From GCA-2720975 sp964467985 (lineage in GTDB: Bacteria; Planctomycetota; UBA1135; GCA-002686595): 64,000 nt of DNA. The translations under genes were made by a program, and so were the position numbers. Below, in pieces: positions 16,925 through 26,044 of this stretch (position 1 is the first letter of the stretch; each line of letters opens with the position of its first letter). The notes under the pieces are model-generated. The model was given only the letters and a program-made list of their open reading frames with translations. It was not told where the DNA came from and did not search any database. The stretch is from positions 97,620 to 161,619 of the forward strand of contig CAYXTP010000010.1 in assembly GCA_964467985.1 (NCBI GenBank), read 5' to 3'.

Positions 16925-18217
16925 TCAGCGGATATCCACCCAGACTCGGACCTCTCCTTCCTCCGGGACCTCGATTTCTGTCCCCCCAACTGCGCCCGGC
17001 ACCAGGGAGCGGACGAAGTAGTTGCCAGGCTGGATGCGGTCAAAGACGAAGTGGCCGTCTATGGCGACAGTTTGGTGAATCCGGGAGAGTCCGACTTCCG
17101 GCTCTCCTCCGGCCGGGGGCCACGGCCAAAGAGTCACGTGCGCGAACTCGGGAGTCCCGCTCTCAAAGCGCAGTTCGCCGACCAGGGTAGCCTCGCCTTT
17201 GGGCCGCAGTTCCACAGTGGTGATTCCCTCGCCTTCGACTGTCACCTGGTAGGACAGGTAGTAACTGGCCTGGTCCCGGTCCAGAGTCCGCACCCAGATC
17301 ACTTGATAGCCGCCCTCCTTCAGGCCCTCAAAGCTGAAACGGCCATCCTCATCCGTCGTCGCATCCCCGGGGTGCCGGCGCGCATTACCGTTCAGTGCGA
17401 CTCCCAAGTGGATCCCTTCTCCGGCAAGCGGGATCCCAGCCCAGTCGAGCAATCGACCCTCTAGAGTGCCGCCGCGGGCCAGTTCGATCACCCGACTCAC
17501 GCGCTCCGAAGGAACCACGTCGAAGGGGCCGTCAGTCCTGGGCACCCAGTCGGGGTGGTCGATCATCAACGATGTACGGCCGAAGGGCAGGCCCTCCAAC
17601 TCGAAGACGCCGAACTCGTCGGTCAGTGCAGAGGGGCCGTCGTCCTCGCCCTCGCGCGGCTTGCGGGTGCGCGAGGTCCAGATCGTCGCCCCGGGGATGG
17701 GAGCACGGTCATCGGCAGAAACCACCCGACCTTCGATGCGGGCGCTGGTCGAAAAGAGCGCGATCACTAGGGAGTCCGAGTCGGGGGCCTCCACCACAAC
17801 AGCGCGGGCGTGGATGGAGGGCGTGTAGCCGGCCGCGCTGGCCTGGATCCCGATGACAGTACCAAGATCAAAGTCCTCACTGTCCGCGGTTGTCCAGTAC
17901 CCGTCCGTGCCCGTGAACGGCATGCCCGGGCCGCGGACTGACCAACCGGCCCCATAGCCATACAGCTGCTCGTCGCCATCCTCCATCATGGGCTCGACGA
18001 AGCTGATCCGGAAGGAGGGGATCGGCTGTCCTGTGAGCCCATCGATGACACGGCCCGCGAGGGCCCCCGACTTCGCCAGCCGGACGAGCAGGTTCTCTCG
18101 GTCGAGCTCGCTGAAGTGTTCCTCGTGACGTGAGTATCCGTCCTTCATGAAGCCGAGCTTCACCCTGCCTGCGGGCAGGCCTGCGATGCGGAAGCGGCCA
18201 TCGCTGTCGGCGCGCAC
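16925..18217 (-). pseudogene. C-terminal segment of the sigma-factor/repeat protein, separated by an in-frame TAG
   Basis: This 430-residue stretch from a GTG at 18217 continues, in the same frame, the protein that stops at the TAG at 18239-18241. Only eight codons (including the stop) separate them, and the carboxypeptidase-regulatory-like repeat that begins before the TAG (GQVIDDANRPIPWASVYF) finishes after it (ADSDGRFRIAGLPAGRVKLGF). Four further repeats start at GRVIDGLTGQPIP, GRVVSADDRAPIP, GRLLDWAGIPLAG and GELRFESG. It has no signal peptide of its own. It is best read as the displaced C terminus of one gene covering 16925-20203, through a nonsense mutation, an assembly error or readthrough. 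No enzymatic motif is seen. Confidence 0.75.
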
Positions 18218-18238
18218 CGCGTTTACGTGGTGGGCGCG

Positions 18239-20203
18239 CTAGTAGTCACTGAAGTAGACCGACGCCCAGGGGATGGGCCGGTTGGCATCGTCGATGACCT
18301 GCCCTCCCAACCAGTGCCCCGCGACCAGTCGGACGTCCAGCCCAGCCAGAACCTCTCCTGAAGGAGGCACGACCACAGGCTGCATGCTCGACCGGANNNN
18401 NNNNNNNNNNNNNNNNNNNNNNNNNNNNNNNNNNNNNNNNNNNNNNNNNNNNNNNNNNNNNNNNNNNNNNNNNNNNNNNNNNNNNNNNNNNNNNNNCCAG
18501 CCAGAACCTCTCCTGAAGGAGGCACGACCACAGGCTGCATGCTCGACCGGACTGCCGTCCTCCCCAAAGACATGCCCGCGCATGGTCGCGCCGCGCTTCA
18601 GCACCCACTCCAGCTCGCCGGCCTCGATCTCCTCTGACGTGACCAATCTACCCTGACCGCAGAACGCCGTTCCGTCGGCGCGTAGCTGCGGGTCCTTCTT
18701 CTGCGGATCGAAGGACTCGAGCACGAAGCGGCCCGACTCGTCAGAAGTGGTCTTGACCTTTGTGGGCCAGATGCTGATCTCGGCTCCCAGGACTGGCGCA
18801 CCGGCCTCGTCGATCACGCGACCGCGCAGGCTCGTGCCCGCGACCAACACGACATCCTGCACCTGGATTTCACCGGGTCCGGCGGGTATGGCGATGATGC
18901 GCTCGGGACGGTAGCCCGCCGCCACGACAATCGCCTGTGCCCTCTCCCGGTAGGAGGACACGCGCAGACGGTAGCGCCCCTCGTGGTCGGTGCGCGTCTC
19001 GGATTGGTCACCAATCACGTGCGCTCCGGCTACGGGCCCGCCTTCGGAGTCCAACACCCTGCCAATCGCGACCAGGTCCCAGGGCTGCAGCGAGATGAGC
19101 ATGTCCTGGGGAGGACTGTCCCCCGATGGAACTGAGGTCCTTTTCGAACCGCCGCGGAATCCGGCCTGGTCGCTCACAATGACAACGGTTGTCAAGCGAT
19201 CGGGTCGCGGGAGTCCCCACTCAAACTCGCCCTGCGGCCCCGTCTTCAAGCGCTGCTCCTCGAGCAGCTCCCCGGCCGTCGAAGCGCCAGCGTACAGCCG
19301 GGCGATGAGGTTCGCGTCAGGCATTGCCTCCCGATAGCCCAAGGTCACCTGGCCCCGCACGACCCAGTCCCGTTCAACCGCAAGCGCGGGTTCCAGAGGT
19401 GATCTGCCCGCGCCGGCTGTCAGCCCAGCATCGAGACGCGAGATCTTTGCCACCGGTTCCTCGAGCGACGGTGGCCGCGAACCTGAGTCCTCGTCCGGAA
19501 TCGTCCCGTCGGAACGGACCATCCAGCTTCCTCCTACGATCAGGAGCAAGCCCACGACTAATGCGACCAACAGAACCTGTTGCTTCATGACAAACACTCC
19601 ACCCAACGGGACTAGCGAGGAACCCGCCGTCGCGACGGGGCCGGCCGCCCACGGTGGGCTGCCAGCGAGGGGCGCGAGCACTGCGAGCAAGTCCCGGGCC
19701 CTCCCCTCCCGGCCCGCGTCCAGCCGTCGGCGCAACTGTTCGATCCCCCGCGAAATGTGGCTGCGTACCGTGTTCACTGGGATCCCCTCCGCGCGCGCAA
19801 TCTCCCGCGGGGATCGGTTATCGAAGAAGCGCAGCATGATCGTCCGGCGATAGGGTTCCTCAAGGGACTCGATGGCCTCAAGAAGCAAGCGCAGCACCTC
19901 AATGCTGCCCGCGGTCTGAGCGGCACTGGGAAGACTCTCGCAGCGCGCCGCCGACCGCTCGCGACGCCGCCTGCGTGCGTCGGCGCGGCGCGTGGTCAGC
20001 GCCATTCGGCGCACGGCCCCGGCCAGCCACCCTCGCACCTTACGCGGCTCTTCACCGCCCGGACGCAGGACAGTCAGCCATGCGTCCTGCACGGCATCCT
20101 CTGCATCGTGCTCCCCGTAGAGCAGTCCGCGCGCAAGGCGTGAGAGACGCCGCGTCTCCGCTTCAAGCGCTTCGGTGGTAAATGTGTCGAGCTGATTAGG
20201 CAC
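18239..20203 (-). CDS. ECF sigma factor fused to transmembrane helix and carboxypeptidase-regulatory-like repeats (interrupted by assembly gap)
   Basis: From a GTG at 20203, residues about 13-80 form sigma region 2 (AEDAVQDAWLTVL) and about 103-158 sigma region 4 with the HTH SPREIARAEGIPVNTVRSHI. A linker leads to a transmembrane segment at about 208-228 (QQVLLVALVVGLLLIVGGSW). The rest, presumably outside the membrane, is a chain of carboxypeptidase D regulatory-like beta-sandwich repeats (GRVLDSEGGPVAGAHV, GRVIDEAGAPVLGAEI and others). A 100-N gap lies at 18397-18496, and the frames on its two sides cannot be joined by simple overlap. The design puts promoter recognition and an extracytoplasmic sensor in one chain; its target promoter is not seen. 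MKQQVLL could start a separate protein, but there is no stop between the parts. Confidence 0.82.
   Translation of the reverse strand: MPNQLDTFTTEALEAETRRLSRLARGLLYGEHDAEDAVQDAWLTVLRPGGEEPRKVRGWLAGAVRRMALTTRRADARRRRRERSAARCESLPSAAQTAGSIEVLRLLLEAIESLEEPYRRTIMLRFFDNRSPREIARAEGIPVNTVRSHISRGIEQLRRRLDAGREGRARDLLAVLAPLAGSPPWAAGPVATAGSSLVPLGGVFVMKQQVLLVALVVGLLLIVGGSWMVRSDGTIPDEDSGSRPPSLEEPVAKISRLDAGLTAGAGRSPLEPALAVERDWVVRGQVTLGYREAMPDANLIARLYAGASTAGELLEEQRLKTGPQGEFEWGLPRPDRLTTVVIVSDQAGFRGGSKRTSVPSGDSPPQDMLISLQPWDLVAIGRVLDSEGGPVAGAHVIGDQSETRTDHEGRYRLRVSSYRERAQAIVVAAGYRPERIIAIPAGPGEIQVQDVVLVAGTSLRGRVIDEAGAPVLGAEISIWPTKVKTTSDESGRFVLESFDPQKKDPQLRADGTAFCGQGRLVTSEEIEAGELEWVLKRGATMRGHVFGEDGSPVEHAACGRASFRRGSGWXXXXXXXXXXXXXXXXXXXXXXXXXXXXXXXXXXRSSMQPVVVPPSGEVLAGLDVRLVAGHWLGGQVIDDANRPIPWASVYFSDY
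18397..18496. other. Assembly gap (100 N) flanked by an identical 55-base repeat
   Basis: The 55 bases before the gap (18342-18396) are identical to the 55 bases after it (18497-18551). An exact odd-length duplication at contig ends is what a de Bruijn assembler leaves when two contigs share a terminal k-mer. The true sequence may be one copy, or a tandem repeat the assembler could not resolve. The two copies are read in different frames by the surrounding coding sequence. Confidence 0.9.
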
Positions 20204-20293
20204 GGGAACAACAACAGAGTGCCGCCCCGCCTGGAATCGATGCGGAGATTCCGCGTATTTGATACGGAGCCGACACGCAGCCGGCTCCGTACG

Positions 20294-21367
20294 TCAGCTA
20301 GCGCTGGCCGTCAACGACTTGAGCTCGGCGAGAACCATGTCGCCGACTTCACCGGTGGCGTGCATGCCCGTGCCCACGCCCTTCAGGCGGCCCGAGCACA
20401 GCAGGTTGGAAACGGCGTCTTCGATGGCCTTCTCGGACTCGGGTTCGCCCAGGTAGCCGAGCATCATCCCGGCCGTGAGGATGGCGGCCACGGGTGAGGC
20501 CACGCCCTGGCCGGCGTACTTGGGGGCGGAACCGTGGATCGGTTCGAAGAGGCTCACGCGGCCGGGGTGGATGTTGCCGGATGCCGCGATGCCCATGCCG
20601 CCCTGAACCATGGCTCCCAGGTCCGTGATGATGTCTCCAAATAGGTTGGGGGTCACGGCCACGTCGAACCACTCGGGGTTCTTGACCATCCACATGCAGG
20701 CAGCGTCGATGTAGGCGTGCTCGGTGGAGATGTCGGGGTACTCGAGGGCCACTTCGGCGAAGACGCGGGTCCATAGATCGTGGGCGCGCACGGCGTTCGC
20801 CTTGTCGATCAACGTCACGGTCTTCTTCTTGTTGCGCATGCGGGCTGCTTCAAAGGCGTAGCGGATCGCGCGCTCCACGCCGCCCCGGGTGTAGACCATG
20901 GTCTGAGTGGAGACCTCGTGGGATTGCCCCTTGTGAGCAAAACCATGCATGCCCGTGTAGGCGCCCTCAGTGTTCTCGCGGACAATCAGCATGTCCACGT
21001 CATCAGGGCCCTTGCCCTTCAGGGGGCACAGGTCCTCGTAGAGCAGCTTGATCGGGCGCAGATTGATGTAGAGGTCCAAGTCGAAGCGGCACTTGGCGAT
21101 GATCCCGTACTCGATCTTGCCCGCCTCCATACGCGGGTCACCAATCGCGCCCAGGTAGATGGCTCCCTGCTGCTTGACCTCTTCGAAGGCCGCGTCGGGG
21201 AAAATCTCGCCCGTGTCCAGGAAGTGCTGGCTACCGAAGGGGTACACCGTCTTGCGCAGAGAGAAACCAAAGATTTCCGCGGCCGCGTCGGCCACGCGCA
21301 TGGCCTCGCTGGTCACTTCCGGGCCAATCCCGTCTCCGCCGATAATTGCAATGTCGTGTTGATTCAT
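20294..21367 (-). CDS. Isopropylmalate/isocitrate dehydrogenase family enzyme, LeuB-like
   Basis: A 357-residue decarboxylating dehydrogenase. GGDGIGPEVT (9-18) opens the fold. CRFDLDLYINLRP carries the two substrate-binding Arg residues and resembles the actinobacterial LeuB segment (RFELD..INLRP). RENTEGAYTG contains the next catalytic Arg. Lys and Asp for catalysis and metal lie in LIDKANAVRAHDLW, and in NLFGDIITDLGAMVQGGMG with EPIHGSAPKYAGQ the NAD-binding region. It begins 26 bases after the fused aconitase/isomerase-like gene, so both probably act on successive steps of one pathway: leucine biosynthesis, the isocitrate step of the TCA cycle, or a related hydroxy-acid route. I favour LeuB-like by motif, but substrate is not settled. 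Confidence 0.85.
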   Translation of the reverse strand: MNQHDIAIIGGDGIGPEVTSEAMRVADAAAEIFGFSLRKTVYPFGSQHFLDTGEIFPDAAFEEVKQQGAIYLGAIGDPRMEAGKIEYGIIAKCRFDLDLYINLRPIKLLYEDLCPLKGKGPDDVDMLIVRENTEGAYTGMHGFAHKGQSHEVSTQTMVYTRGGVERAIRYAFEAARMRNKKKTVTLIDKANAVRAHDLWTRVFAEVALEYPDISTEHAYIDAACMWMVKNPEWFDVAVTPNLFGDIITDLGAMVQGGMGIAASGNIHPGRVSLFEPIHGSAPKYAGQGVASPVAAILTAGMMLGYLGEPESEKAIEDAVSNLLCSGRLKGVGTGMHATGEVGDMVLAELKSLTASAS

Positions 21368-21393
21368 GTCTAGGGATCAGGTGCGGGAGCGTC

Positions 21394-23394
21394 TCAGACG
21401 CTCGTCGGGGTACGGAACATTCCAGGGGTGTAGGCCACGATCTGGCCTCGAACTGCACTGGCGGCCACGGTCAGCGGCGAGCCCAGATACAGTCGACCGG
21501 GCCCACTGCGCCCGTTGAAATTGCGGTTGATGGCACTGATGGTGACCTGCTCGCGATCTTCGGACACACCCGGTCCGCAACCGATGCAGGCGCCACAACC
21601 GGGGTCGATGACCTCTACTCCGGCGCGCTCGAATACGTCCAAGTAGCCCTTGCTGCGGGCATAGTCCGCGACCGTCTCGGAACCGAATTGGATCAGCATG
21701 CGGGTCGAGGAAGCGACTTTCAGGCCTGCCTCGAGCGCCTCCGACAGCACCATGGCGTAGAAGTCCATGTCATGGTCTTTGCCAGCGGTGCAAGAACCGC
21801 CATAGGCGATGTCGATGGGCACGCCATCCAAGTCGCTGATCGCTTTGCCGTAGGTCGGGTCGCCCGGCTCGGCCACCATGGGCACGAGGGAGGAGAGGTC
21901 GATTCGATGCACGCCGCCTGCGTACTCGGCACCCTCGTCCGGAGCGACGAATTGAGCCGCGAAGGACTCGGCGGTTGTTCCGGGTCTGCGGGCTGCAAAC
22001 CACTCGGCGGCAAGGTCGTCGCCGGCGCAGATGCCGGAACGGGCCGAGCACTCGGTGGCCATGTTGCACAGGGTCGCGCGTTCGTCCATCGAGAGGCAGG
22101 CCAGTCCGGGGCCACCGAACTCCATGACGCGGTCGAGGGTCTCCTCCCGTTTGGCGAAGGTGTCCAGGATATGCAGGATCAGGTCCTTGGCGGTCACGCC
22201 GGGTGCCAGCTCCCCCACCAGATCGAAACGAATGGACTCGGGCACATTCACGATGGTGAAGCCCGAGGAAATCAGACCCGCGTACTCGGTGGCACCCACG
22301 CCGTAGGTCAGGGCATTGCTGCCCCCGCCCATGCAGGTGTGGGAGTCGGTGGCCTGAATGAAATCGCCGGGATCCACGAATTTCTCGCGCGCCACTTGGT
22401 GACAGATCCCTGGTGAAACCCCATCGCGGGCAGAGTAGTCGCGGACTCCGGTGTGCCGCTGGAACTCCCCTTGCAAGTCGCGCAGGGTCTGGATCTTGTC
22501 CGAGAACGGCGCCATGCGCGGCACGCCATCGGCGTAGAGCAGGTGATCCTCGAAGACGGCAAACTTGTCCGGGTTCGGCACGCTGTAGTCGTCGCCGTAC
22601 TCCTGACTCAAGAAGTAGTGCACCTGAGCCGTGGTGAACTCATGACTGTAGCCTCCGTCGACCTTGACTAGGCAGACATCGCCGGGCTGCACACAGGGAT
22701 CTTCGTCGGATTGGGTCACGACCTTGGCCGCGATGATCTTCTCGGCCATGTTCATAGGCCGCGAGGGAGTCTGGAGTGCGGGCACGTCCACCTCGCCAGC
22801 GGCATGCATGGCTGCGAAGGGGAACAATCCGCCCGCTTCGACGATGGCAGCGCTGATGGGGTCGAGGTTGGCCGTGAACTCGTCGAGGGGAATTTCCTCT
22901 CCCGCCTGCAGCCGCCCGAACTGGTCGTGATCGCCCATCAACTGGCCTAGGTTCACGTTGTTCCTTGCGTGGATGGGCGCGAAGGATGAGGCGATGACCA
23001 GATGCACGCCCGACCAGCGTTCCGCCTGGGGAGCAGTCTCCCGACTGGAGCCCGTGCCCTTGCGTTGGCCGGAGACAATGACCTCGAAACCCCCATCAAG
23101 GAGGGCGCGGGACTCGAATACGCGCTGACCCTCCTCGTCCAGGAGACCTGCATAGGCATCCAGTGCGATGTCCTCGGGCCGGTGCCGGAAACAGACCCAG
23201 GCGGGTGTCATGGTGTCCGTGTTGATGTCGTCGAGCAGATCTGCTGGGTCCACCGACTCCATGCGCAGATCCTCTTCGCCGCGCAACTGAGCCCGGATAC
23301 GCCCCAGGTCCTTGGTCAGGAACAGGGCACGCTTCCCGGGAGTTAAGCGTACGACCTTGCGGCCATCGGCCGCTGTGTGAATCAACGGGTTCAT
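21394..23394 (-). CDS. Fused aconitase-superfamily hydro-lyase, swivel domain first (LeuD-LeuC-like order)
   Basis: A 666-residue protein combining, in one chain, a small-subunit-like swivel domain (about residues 40-230; SGQRKGTGSSRETAP is the substrate-loop signature of the LeuD type) and then the large iron-sulfur domain. ATDSHTCMGG is the substrate-binding motif, and the three 4Fe-4S ligands are expected in GGSCTAG and GCGACIGCG (Cys-x2-Cys). In separate-subunit isopropylmalate isomerases the two parts are LeuC and LeuD, and in aconitase A the swivel domain is C-terminal, so the order here is reversed, closer to AcnB but without its HEAT domain. The dehydrogenase next door supports an isopropylmalate or citrate/isocitrate isomerisation role. 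Confidence 0.85.
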   Translation of the reverse strand: MNPLIHTAADGRKVVRLTPGKRALFLTKDLGRIRAQLRGEEDLRMESVDPADLLDDINTDTMTPAWVCFRHRPEDIALDAYAGLLDEEGQRVFESRALLDGGFEVIVSGQRKGTGSSRETAPQAERWSGVHLVIASSFAPIHARNNVNLGQLMGDHDQFGRLQAGEEIPLDEFTANLDPISAAIVEAGGLFPFAAMHAAGEVDVPALQTPSRPMNMAEKIIAAKVVTQSDEDPCVQPGDVCLVKVDGGYSHEFTTAQVHYFLSQEYGDDYSVPNPDKFAVFEDHLLYADGVPRMAPFSDKIQTLRDLQGEFQRHTGVRDYSARDGVSPGICHQVAREKFVDPGDFIQATDSHTCMGGGSNALTYGVGATEYAGLISSGFTIVNVPESIRFDLVGELAPGVTAKDLILHILDTFAKREETLDRVMEFGGPGLACLSMDERATLCNMATECSARSGICAGDDLAAEWFAARRPGTTAESFAAQFVAPDEGAEYAGGVHRIDLSSLVPMVAEPGDPTYGKAISDLDGVPIDIAYGGSCTAGKDHDMDFYAMVLSEALEAGLKVASSTRMLIQFGSETVADYARSKGYLDVFERAGVEVIDPGCGACIGCGPGVSEDREQVTISAINRNFNGRSGPGRLYLGSPLTVAASAVRGQIVAYTPGMFRTPTSV

Positions 23395-23401
23395 GCTCGG
23401 C

Positions 23402-24607
23402 CTAGCTCGCTGTGTTCTCGATCAACATGGCGATGCCCTGACCGCCGCCAATACAAGCCGAACCCACGCCGTAGCGTTTGCCGCTGCGACGCAACTGGTA
23501 GCAGAGAGTCAAGATCAATCGGGTTCCGGTCGCACCCAAGGGATGACCCAAGCTGATCGCTCCACCGTTCACGTTGCAGCGCTCACGGTCGAGTCCGAGT
23601 TCCTTCTCGCAACCTAGATACTGTGCACTGAAAGCCTCGTTGATCTCGAAGTAGTCCACTTCGTCCGTGCTCAATGCGGCCTTCTCCAGGAGGGACCGAA
23701 TGGCGGGGACGGGTCCGATGCCCATCTCCTTGGGATCGACGCCGACATAGCTCCAACCGCGGATGGTCGCCATCACGTCGAGTCCATCGGTCTTGGCACG
23801 CTCGGCCGTCGTCACAACGAGCGAAGCTGCTCCGTCAACAATGCCGCTGGCGTTACCCGCCGTTACCGTGCCTTCCTTACCGAAGGCCGCGCGCAACCCG
23901 CTGAGAGCTTCAAGACTCGTTTCGGGTTTGATGTGGTCGTCGGTGTCGATCACGCGCTCGCCCCTGCGGGTCTTGAGGGTCACGGGAGCGATTTCCTCGG
24001 CGAAGCGCCCCTCGCTGACCGCAGCGGCTCCCAGCTGGTGACTGCGCAAGGCGTACTCGTCCTGGGCCTCGCGGCCGATTTCCAGGCGCTTGGCGACGGC
24101 CTCGGCGGTCTGCGCCATGTAGGTATCCGCGTAGGGGTCGTACAGGCTCGCGAAGAGCAGGTCCTGCATCTCCGGTGCCTTGCCGAAGGGGAAACCGCGG
24201 CGAGCGCCATAAAGCACAAACGGGGCCTGACTCATGTTCTCCATACCACCAGCCAGCACCGTGGTCGCCTCGCCGAGCTGGATCAGCTGGGCAGCGTTGA
24301 CGATGGACTGGATGCCTGAGCCGCACAGGCGATTGACGGTCAAGGCCGGGGTGGGGACCGGAATCCCAGCACGCAAAGCCACGTGGCGGGCGCCGTAGAT
24401 GGCATCCGTCGAAGTCTGCAGAGCATTGCCCATGACCACGTGGTCGACGCTGGCCGGGTCCACCTTGGAGCGCTCTAGCGCGGCGACTGAGGCGTGCACG
24501 CCCAGATCAATAGCGGACAGGTCCTTGAACACGCCAAAACCGGGCGTGCCCACGTACTCGGCCATCGGGGTCCGTGCCCCGCCGACGATGACGACTTCTT
24601 GACTCAT
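23402..24607 (-). CDS. Acetyl-CoA acetyltransferase (thiolase)
   Basis: A 401-residue thiolase catalysing the reversible condensation of two acyl-CoA units or cleavage of 3-ketoacyl-CoA. The nucleophilic Cys lies in NRLCGSGIQS (near residue 89), the catalytic His in GGAISLGHPLGATGTR, and the second Cys in ACIGGGQG. The start at 24607 (MSQEVVIVGGARTP) is used because the thiolase fold starts there; an in-frame ATG at 24637 would add 10 residues. It lies between the enoyl-CoA hydratase gene (33 bases) and the fused hydro-lyase (7 bases) in a long same-strand run. It may act in beta-oxidation or in the biosynthetic direction. Confidence 0.93.
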   Translation of the reverse strand: MSQEVVIVGGARTPMAEYVGTPGFGVFKDLSAIDLGVHASVAALERSKVDPASVDHVVMGNALQTSTDAIYGARHVALRAGIPVPTPALTVNRLCGSGIQSIVNAAQLIQLGEATTVLAGGMENMSQAPFVLYGARRGFPFGKAPEMQDLLFASLYDPYADTYMAQTAEAVAKRLEIGREAQDEYALRSHQLGAAAVSEGRFAEEIAPVTLKTRRGERVIDTDDHIKPETSLEALSGLRAAFGKEGTVTAGNASGIVDGAASLVVTTAERAKTDGLDVMATIRGWSYVGVDPKEMGIGPVPAIRSLLEKAALSTDEVDYFEINEAFSAQYLGCEKELGLDRERCNVNGGAISLGHPLGATGTRLILTLCYQLRRSGKRYGVGSACIGGGQGIAMLIENTAS

Positions 24608-24640
24608 AGTGATTTGCTTCTTACCGGTGAAACGCAAGGC

Positions 24641-25429
24641 CTACTTGCCTTGAAACGATGCCTTGCGCTTGTCGAGGAATGCGGCCATACCTTCAGCCAT
24701 GTCCTCGGTCACCGAGGCCTGGCCGAAGTACTCGGTCTCCATCTGCTCGCCCTCGCTTTGGGTTCCGTCCCAACCACGCAAGATGGCTTGCATTCCGAAC
24801 TCGATGGCCAAGGGCCCCTTGTTCAGCATGGACTTGACCAACTTGGCGGTGCCCTCTTCGAGGTCCTCGGGGGCGAACAAGCGATTGATCACGCCCACTC
24901 GATGTGCTTCCTCGGCGGAGAACATGTCGCCCGTGAGGATCCATTCGCGGGCCACGCCGGGCCCCGCAATACGTGAGAGACGTTGACTTCCTCCGTAACC
25001 CGGGATGATGCCCAGGCTCACTTCGGGCAGCCCCAAGCGAGCCGTGTTAGCGGCTGTACGCAGGGTGCAGGCCAGAGCCAACTCGCAGCCGCCGCCCAGT
25101 GCAAAGCCGTTGACCATGGCCACCGAGGGTTTTCCCAGGTCGTCCAGCTTGCGGAACACGGACTGACCGTATCCAGCCAGAGACGCGGCCTCATCGGACT
25201 TGCCAGCGACTTCAAGCAACTCGCCAATGTCCGCACCGGCGACGAAGGCCTTCTCCCCGGATCCCGTGACCACGAGCACGCGCACGTCATTGTCCGCCTT
25301 GACGTCGTCAAAGGCAGCCTCCAGCTCTTGAAGAGTCTGGTGGTTGAGCGCGTTCATCTTGTCCGGACGGTTGATCGTCACGCGTGCGACGGCGCCGTCC
25401 TTGGCTAGCAGGATGTTCTCGAAGTCCAC
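24641..25429 (-). CDS. Enoyl-CoA hydratase/isomerase (crotonase family)
   Basis: A 262-residue crotonase-fold protein from a GTG at 25429. VAGADIGELLEV is the oxyanion-hole segment, and NGFALGGGCELALACTLR gives the second oxyanion glycine and the first catalytic Glu region. LPEVSLGIIPGYGGSQRLSR holds the second catalytic Glu. It hydrates trans-2-enoyl-CoA to 3-hydroxyacyl-CoA. Neighbouring thiolase and 3-hydroxyacyl-CoA dehydrogenase genes supply the next steps. Length and motifs are those of a standard monofunctional short-chain hydratase. Confidence 0.93.
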   Translation of the reverse strand: MDFENILLAKDGAVARVTINRPDKMNALNHQTLQELEAAFDDVKADNDVRVLVVTGSGEKAFVAGADIGELLEVAGKSDEAASLAGYGQSVFRKLDDLGKPSVAMVNGFALGGGCELALACTLRTAANTARLGLPEVSLGIIPGYGGSQRLSRIAGPGVAREWILTGDMFSAEEAHRVGVINRLFAPEDLEEGTAKLVKSMLNKGPLAIEFGMQAILRGWDGTQSEGEQMETEYFGQASVTEDMAEGMAAFLDKRKASFQGK

Positions 25430-25470
25430 GGGGGATCCTGGGGTAGAGGCCGAAAGAGAGGAATGAAAAC

Positions 25471-25983
25471 TCAGTCGTTCTCGATGACAGTCATCGAGAC
25501 GATCTTCACGGGCTCAACCGGTGATGATCCTTCCCCACCGGGCGTGCAAGCCGCGTTGGCGATGGAGTCCAGGGCCTCGAAACCATCGGTCAAGCGTCCG
25601 AAGGCCGTGTATTGGTTGTCCAGGAATCCCGCCTCACCGTGGCAGACGAAGAACTGACTGCCAGCCGAGTTGGGGTCTTGGGAGCGCGCCATGGAGAGCA
25701 CACCGCGCTCATGGTGCACGTCATTGAACTCGGCGTCGATCTGGTAGCCGGGGCCGCCGGTGCCAGCAGGACCCGAACCACCGTCCTTGGTGTTCGGGCA
25801 GCCGCCTTGGATCATGAAGCCGGGGATGATGCGGTGGAAACGCGTGCCGTCGTAGAAACCCTCGCGCGCCAACTTGACGAAGTTCTCCACGTGGCCCGGG
25901 GCCTTGTCGGTGAAAAACTCGGCGGTCATGTCGCCGGCCTCGGTTTGGATTTTCACGGTTACGTCTGCGGTCGTCTTGGACAT
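25471..25983 (-). CDS. Cyclophilin-type peptidyl-prolyl cis-trans isomerase, cytoplasmic
   Basis: A 170-residue single-domain cyclophilin without a signal peptide, starting with MSKTTADVTVKIQTEAGDM at 25983. RFHRIIPGFMIQGG contains the catalytic Arg and the conserved Phe, and GVLSMAR and GSQFFVCHGEAGFLDNQYTAFGRL the rest of the proline-binding pocket. Some of these small prokaryotic cyclophilins lack the Trp that binds cyclosporin, and that region is Phe-Leu-Asp here. It lies 61 bases after the secreted cyclophilin gene and 41 before the crotonase gene, so two prolyl isomerases sit inside an acyl-CoA metabolism operon. Confidence 0.93.
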   Translation of the reverse strand: MSKTTADVTVKIQTEAGDMTAEFFTDKAPGHVENFVKLAREGFYDGTRFHRIIPGFMIQGGCPNTKDGGSGPAGTGGPGYQIDAEFNDVHHERGVLSMARSQDPNSAGSQFFVCHGEAGFLDNQYTAFGRLTDGFEALDSIANAACTPGGEGSSPVEPVKIVSMTVIEND

Positions 25984-26044
25984 CGAAATGGTGGTTCTGT
26001 TGTTGAGGAAAAACGGAATTGACTTGGAGGGAACAGCGAGGATT

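Noticed and set aside
21346..22416. 356-codon plus-strand frame inside the hydro-lyase gene
   Set aside because: The opposite strand shows conserved iron-sulfur and substrate motifs; the frame has none.
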